In this document: positions 60,979-64,000 of the stretch, in pieces
Layout of the letters: every line of letters begins with the position of its first letter
Position numbering within the stretch: position 1 is the first letter of the stretch
From: Luoshenia tenuis
Lineage (GTDB): Bacteria; Bacillota; Clostridia; Christensenellales; GCA-900066905
NCBI RefSeq assembly: GCF_014384745.1
Contig: NZ_JACRSO010000002.1
Span: forward strand, 310,001-374,000
DNA length: 64,000 nucleotides
Direction of reading: 5' to 3'
Position numbers and translations under genes: made by a program
Notes under the pieces: model-generated
What the model saw: only the letters and a program-made list of their open reading frames with translations
What the model was told of the DNA's origin: nothing
Databases searched by the model: none

Positions 60979-62175
60979 TTATTCACTTGCGCGCCTGCGC
61001 AAAATATCGCCCTGTTCCAGTTGGAACGGGCAGTCCAGCCAATAGCGCCCCTGGGGCAGCAGCGCCGCCTCCAGCGGCTCGCCCGTTTCCTTTTGCAGGC
61101 TTTTGATGGCAAACGCGCGCCCGGTATACCCGGGGGATAGCGCCTCCAATGTTTCGCCCAGCCTAAAGGCATTGCGCTGTTCTACCAATATGCGCCCCGG
61201 CTGCGCCGCCAGAACCTTGCCCACGAATACGCTGCTCTGGTGATAGGCGCCGTTTGCCGCGTCAAAATGCTGCATGGGCCCTAAGTAAAAGCCGGTGGCA
61301 TAGGGCCGGTGGCTGACGCTTTCCAGTTCCTGATGAAGGGCGTCCATATCCGCGCTGCCTTCTATCGCCATGCGGTACGCGTTGGTCACCGTCGCCACGT
61401 AGTAAGGGGATTTCATCCGCCCTTCGATCTTGAAGGAGGTAACGCCCGCCTCCCGCAGACGCGCCAGCAGGGCGATGCAGTTCATATCCTGCGAGCTGAG
61501 GATGGCCATCCCCCCGCCATCCTCTTCCACAGGGAAGTACTCGCCGGGGCGCTTTGCCTCTACCAGCGCGTACTGCCAGCGGCAGGGCTGGGTGCAGGCG
61601 CCCGCGTTGGCGCTGCGGCCGTTCAAGTAGGCGCTGATCATACACCGGCCCGAATACGCCATGCACATGGCCCCGTGCACAAAGGCCTCCAGCTCCAACG
61701 CAGGCGGCGTGCGCCCCCGCAGCGCCGCGATCTGCTCTAAGGATAGCTCTCTTGCCAGTACGATGCGGCTGGCGCCCATATCATAATAAGCGCGCGCTGC
61801 CCTGAAGTTGCAACAGTTCGCCTGGGTGCTGATGTGCACCGCCAGCGTGGGCGCGGCCTCCTTTATGGCCAGCAGCGCCCCCAGATCGGATACGATGGCC
61901 GCGTCCGCTCCGGCATCGGCCAAAAAGCGCGCATAATCTCCCAAAGCCAAAATATCCTCGTCCCCGGCAAACGCGTTGACGGTGACGTATACCTTTTTGC
62001 CCCGGGCGTGGGCATGGGCAACGGCCGCGCACAGCCCCTCCCGGTCAAACCCTGCACTAGCTGCCCGCAGCTGTAGAAAGGGGCCGCCTAAGTATACCGC
62101 GTCCGCGCCAAAGCGCAGGGCGGCCTCCAGCCCCTCCGCGCTCCTCGCGGGCGAAAGCAGTTCCACCTGTTTCAA
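60979..62175 (-). CDS. Peptidase U32-family protein (RNA hydroxylation type)
   Basis: A 398-residue member of the U32 family, whose studied members act in tRNA or rRNA hydroxylation (TrhP, RlhA) or ubiquinone synthesis rather than proteolysis. Landmarks are ELLSPARSAEGLEAALRFGA with DAVYLGGPFLQLRA, the ELEAFVHGAMCMAYSGRCMI signature, and GACTQPCRWQY, supplying four cysteines for an iron-sulfur cluster, then SFKIEGRMKSPYYVATVT. A TTG start at 62175 lies eight bases after AAGGAGG. It is downstream of dut by 20 bases. TrhP versus RlhA type is not decided here. Confidence 0.9.
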   Translation of the reverse strand: MKQVELLSPARSAEGLEAALRFGADAVYLGGPFLQLRAASAGFDREGLCAAVAHAHARGKKVYVTVNAFAGDEDILALGDYARFLADAGADAAIVSDLGALLAIKEAAPTLAVHISTQANCCNFRAARAYYDMGASRIVLARELSLEQIAALRGRTPPALELEAFVHGAMCMAYSGRCMISAYLNGRSANAGACTQPCRWQYALVEAKRPGEYFPVEEDGGGMAILSSQDMNCIALLARLREAGVTSFKIEGRMKSPYYVATVTNAYRMAIEGSADMDALHQELESVSHRPYATGFYLGPMQHFDAANGAYHQSSVFVGKVLAAQPGRILVEQRNAFRLGETLEALSPGYTGRAFAIKSLQKETGEPLEAALLPQGRYWLDCPFQLEQGDILRRRASE

Positions 62176-62195
62176 AGCCCTGGCCTCCTTATGCC

Positions 62196-62642
62196 TTACC
62201 GCTTCCCTGTAGAGCCGAACCCGCCGGCGCCCCGGGCGGTATCGCTAAGCTCCCCGGCCTCCACAAATTCCACCGCCAGCACGGGAGTGATCACGATTTG
62301 GGCGATGCGCTCCCCCGGGCTTACGGTATAAGCCTCAGAGGACTGATTATACAGGCAGACCATCAGCTCGCCCCGGTAATCGCTATCCACCACGCCCACT
62401 TTATTGGCCGGGGCGATGCCCTTTTTAGTCGCCAGGCCGCTGCGGGCGTACACCAGGCCCGCATATCCCACGGGGATCTCCATCGCCAGGCCGGTGTGGA
62501 TGAACTGCGCCTGCCCCGGGGCGATGGTGACCGCCTCATCCATGCAGGCATAAAGATCCGCCCCAGCGGAAAAGGCCGAGCCATAGGTAGGCGGGGTGGC
62601 ACGCGCATCCAACTTTTTAAATTTCAACGTTTGTTTTTGCAT
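62196..62642 (-). CDS. dut: dUTP diphosphatase
   Basis: A 148-residue trimeric dUTPase. All five motifs are seen: AGADLYACMDE (1), YARSGLATKKGI (2), GVVDSDYRGELMVCLYN (3), PGERIAQIVITPV (4) and the C-terminal RGAGGFGSTGKR (5). It removes dUTP and supplies dUMP. GAGGG precedes the ATG. It is followed by the U32 and cysK genes on the same strand. Confidence 0.97.
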   Translation of the reverse strand: MQKQTLKFKKLDARATPPTYGSAFSAGADLYACMDEAVTIAPGQAQFIHTGLAMEIPVGYAGLVYARSGLATKKGIAPANKVGVVDSDYRGELMVCLYNQSSEAYTVSPGERIAQIVITPVLAVEFVEAGELSDTARGAGGFGSTGKR

Positions 62643-62679
62643 AATAAACCCTCAATTTAATCCAATTTCCGCCATTATA

Positions 62680-63300
62680 TCACAATCGATTTACACCGTC
62701 CATCTCGCCCTGTGCCCGCACCCAGCCTAGAAAGGTGCTTTGGCTTACGCCCAGGCGCAAAGCTGCCTGCCGCGAGGAGAGCAGCCCCCGCCGCCATAGC
62801 TGGGCCACCGGCGGGAACTCGGGCGGGAGGGGCTTGCGCGGCCGGCCGAATTTGACCCCCCGTGCCTTGGCTGCGGCGATCCCCTCGGCCTGGCGCTGGC
62901 GGATAGACATGCGCTCGTTTTCCGCTACAAAGCTGAGCAGCTGCAAGACGATATCGCTGATAAACGTCCCCAGCAGGTCCTTGGATTTTGTCGTGTCCAG
63001 CAGCGGCATGTCGATCACCCGGATATCCGCGCCGATCTCCTTGGTGATGACGCGCCACTGCTCCATAATCTCGGCATAATTGCGCCCCAGCCTGTCGATG
63101 CTCTTGACGATGAGCAGATCACCCACCCGCAGGTGGCGGATCATCTTTCGGTACGCAGGGCGCTTAAAATCCTTTCCGCTCTGGATATCGATATAAAGCC
63201 TGTGGCGCGGAATATGAAAGGGTTCCAGCGCATCGATCTGCCGCCTCTCGCTTTGGTCCCGGCTGGATATGCGCACATATCCCAATACTCTCTGGTTCAA
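62680..63300 (-). CDS. Serine recombinase (resolvase/invertase family)
   Basis: A 206-residue small serine recombinase. The catalytic serine is in GYVRISSRDQSERRQIDALE (residue about 11), with YIDIQSGKDFKRPAYRKMI, LIVKSIDRLGRNYAEIMEQW as the active-site arginine helix, and a C-terminal helix-turn-helix SSRQAALRLGVSQSTFLGWV. The TTG start has GAGGGG at about ten bases. It carries no other mobile-element genes; a cargo-less resolvase or a DNA invertase are both possible. It faces a sortase-anchored surface-protein gene on the same strand. Confidence 0.9.
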   Translation of the reverse strand: MNQRVLGYVRISSRDQSERRQIDALEPFHIPRHRLYIDIQSGKDFKRPAYRKMIRHLRVGDLLIVKSIDRLGRNYAEIMEQWRVITKEIGADIRVIDMPLLDTTKSKDLLGTFISDIVLQLLSFVAENERMSIRQRQAEGIAAAKARGVKFGRPRKPLPPEFPPVAQLWRRGLLSSRQAALRLGVSQSTFLGWVRAQGEMDGVNRL

Positions 63301-63343
63301 TGAAACCCATCCCCTCCCTGTGCGATTTGCACGGCGCTCCCCA

Positions 63344-63382
63344 ATATTTTACGTGATGCAGGGGTACTGTTTCATATTTTAC
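63344..63382. repeat. Pair of 9-bp direct repeats upstream of the recombinase
   Basis: ATATTTTAC occurs at 63344-63352 and 63374-63382, 30 bp apart (about three helical turns), in the 165-base gap before the recombinase. They could be recombinase or regulator binding sites, or chance in an AT-rich patch. Confidence 0.35.
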
Positions 63383-63426
63383 CGTTTATCGCTGCGCGCG
63401 GCCTTACGATATATCCCACAAAAAAA

Positions 63427-63447
63427 GAGAGGGCCTTACGCCCTCTC
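63427..63447 (-). terminator. Terminator of the surface-protein gene
   Basis: GAGAGGGC pairs with GCCCTCTC across five bases; the minus-strand exit is a T-run. It lies 19 bases after the stop. Confidence 0.85.
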
Positions 63448-63465
63448 CCACTTTTCAGGTATCGC

Positions 63466-64000
63466 TTATCTATTTTGGCCGCGGGCCCTTCGGCCCAGCA
63501 CGATGGCAGCGGCTCCGCTGAGCAGGGCCAGCGCCATCAGCCCCAATGCATCGCCGCCCTGGCCGGTTTTAGGCTGGCGGGGCACGCTCTCCTCGGGCGC
63601 AGTTTCATCCGTACTTTGCTCCGCCTCCGCCTCAAGCGCCGGAATGGCTTCCTGCGCCATTTGGTAACCGCAAATGCTGCACCGCGCAACGCGCATCCCA
63701 GCCTGTCCCTGGGTCGCCGGTACTGTTTCTACCCAATCGCCAGGGATATGCGCCTGCCGGGTTCCATCGATACCACACCGGGCGCAGCTTTGCCAGTGTC
63801 CGCTCTCATCCTGCGCCCACGCGCCCTCAAAGGCATGCTCCCGCACGGTAAAGCGAATCTCCACTGTTTGATCTTGCATATCCGCTTCGGACAGCGTCAG
63901 CGTGGCCGTATAGTCCCCCGCCGGCAGCCCTTCTACCGGCGCCACGGTAAACGTTGCCTGTCCGTCGGGCGCAAGCGGGTCGATCTGCGTTTTAGACAGC
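63466..64000 (-). CDS. Sortase-anchored surface protein, C-terminal part
   Basis: The reading frame is open to the right edge, so only the last ~177 residues are seen. They include a beta-rich segment ending in EIRFTV, then HWQSCARCGIDG and RCSICGYQM, a CxxC-type repeat seen in clostridial surface proteins, a Glu/Thr/Pro linker, and a sorting signal: QPKTG, a hydrophobic helix (LGLMALALLSGAAAIVLG) and the basic tail RRARGQNR. The motif is QPKTG rather than LPxTG, so a variant sortase may be used. Its role is unknown. Confidence 0.8.
   Translation of the reverse strand, partial: LSKTQIDPLAPDGQATFTVAPVEGLPAGDYTATLTLSEADMQDQTVEIRFTVREHAFEGAWAQDESGHWQSCARCGIDGTRQAHIPGDWVETVPATQGQAGMRVARCSICGYQMAQEAIPALEAEAEQSTDETAPEESVPRQPKTGQGGDALGLMALALLSGAAAIVLGRRARGQNR

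Noticed and set aside
63301..63376. Inverted ATGAAAC/GTTTCAT pair near the recombinase as crossover sites
   Set aside because: Only seven bases long and about 65 bp apart, overlapping the recombinase start; chance occurrence is likely.

Overview
The window looks like chromosomal DNA of a moderately GC-rich, probably anaerobic and spore-forming member of the Bacillota (class Clostridia). The evidence is the Firmicutes order lepA-hemW-hrcA-grpE-dnaK-dnaJ with CIRCE operators, a ylbM/ylbK/ylbJ block (YlbJ is a sporulation membrane protein), the divergent pta-tmcAL pair, a small [FeFe]-hydrogenase with ferredoxin, oxygen-sensitive radical SAM and U32 enzymes, and a sortase-type surface protein. 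A gut Clostridia/Christensenellales-like origin is a guess. I saw no rRNA, tRNA, CRISPR array, prophage or complete insertion sequence. The only recombination gene is a small serine recombinase near the right end.

Layout. 1-3.6 kb: 5' end of pta, tmcAL, a patatin-like hydrolase and ylbJ. 3.6-7.5 kb (minus): yajC, tgt, a PucR/CdaR-type regulator and an MsmX-type sugar ABC ATPase. 7.6-10.6 kb (minus): a MacA/MacB-like three-gene efflux operon. 10.8-15.6 kb (plus): argC-argB-argD-argF plus a GNAT acetyltransferase, behind a promoter with a probable double ARG box. 15.6-18.3 kb (minus): a radical SAM protein, a GT-C (PIG-V-like) glycosyltransferase and a small PAS-like protein. 18.5-22.3 kb: a guaA whose glutaminase domain is reduced and lacks its catalytic cysteine, a MerR/TipAS regulator, a DUF3795 protein and a nitroreductase.

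22.6-26.1 kb (plus): a zinc alcohol dehydrogenase, DhaK- and DhaL-type kinase subunits and an RpiB-type isomerase. Together these fit breakdown of a tetritol or another polyol through a phosphorylated ketose. 26.1-30.9 kb (minus): the high-affinity potassium pump kdpFABC, with kdpF (26 codons) and a second 32-codon membrane microprotein gene in front. 31-34 kb: a metallo-beta-lactamase-fold hydrolase and htpG, the latter under a CIRCE operator. 34-42.8 kb (minus): the HrcA heat-shock operon together with lepA and hemW, ending in a DUF2238 membrane protein.

43-45.2 kb: an LUD protein, a ferredoxin and a hydrogenase-like protein. 45.3-51.2 kb: a GH42 beta-galactosidase divergent from a LacI regulator, an aldo/keto reductase-like protein, a TIGR04076 protein and a Gfo/Idh/MocA oxidoreductase. 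51.3-52.1 kb: a GNAT gene preceded by a structured leader carrying its own promoter, a five-codon reading frame and a terminator, resembling an attenuator. 52.1-54.7 kb: a MATE transporter and a cytidylate-kinase-like protein, divergent from a MarR regulator, with matching operator-like repeats on both sides. 54.8-59 kb: sbcCD. 59-64 kb: a lipoprotein, cysK, a U32 peptidase-family protein, dut, the serine recombinase and the C-terminal end of a sorted surface protein.

All functions are inferred by reading the proteins. No database search was run. Start codons were chosen from Shine-Dalgarno spacing and family N-termini.
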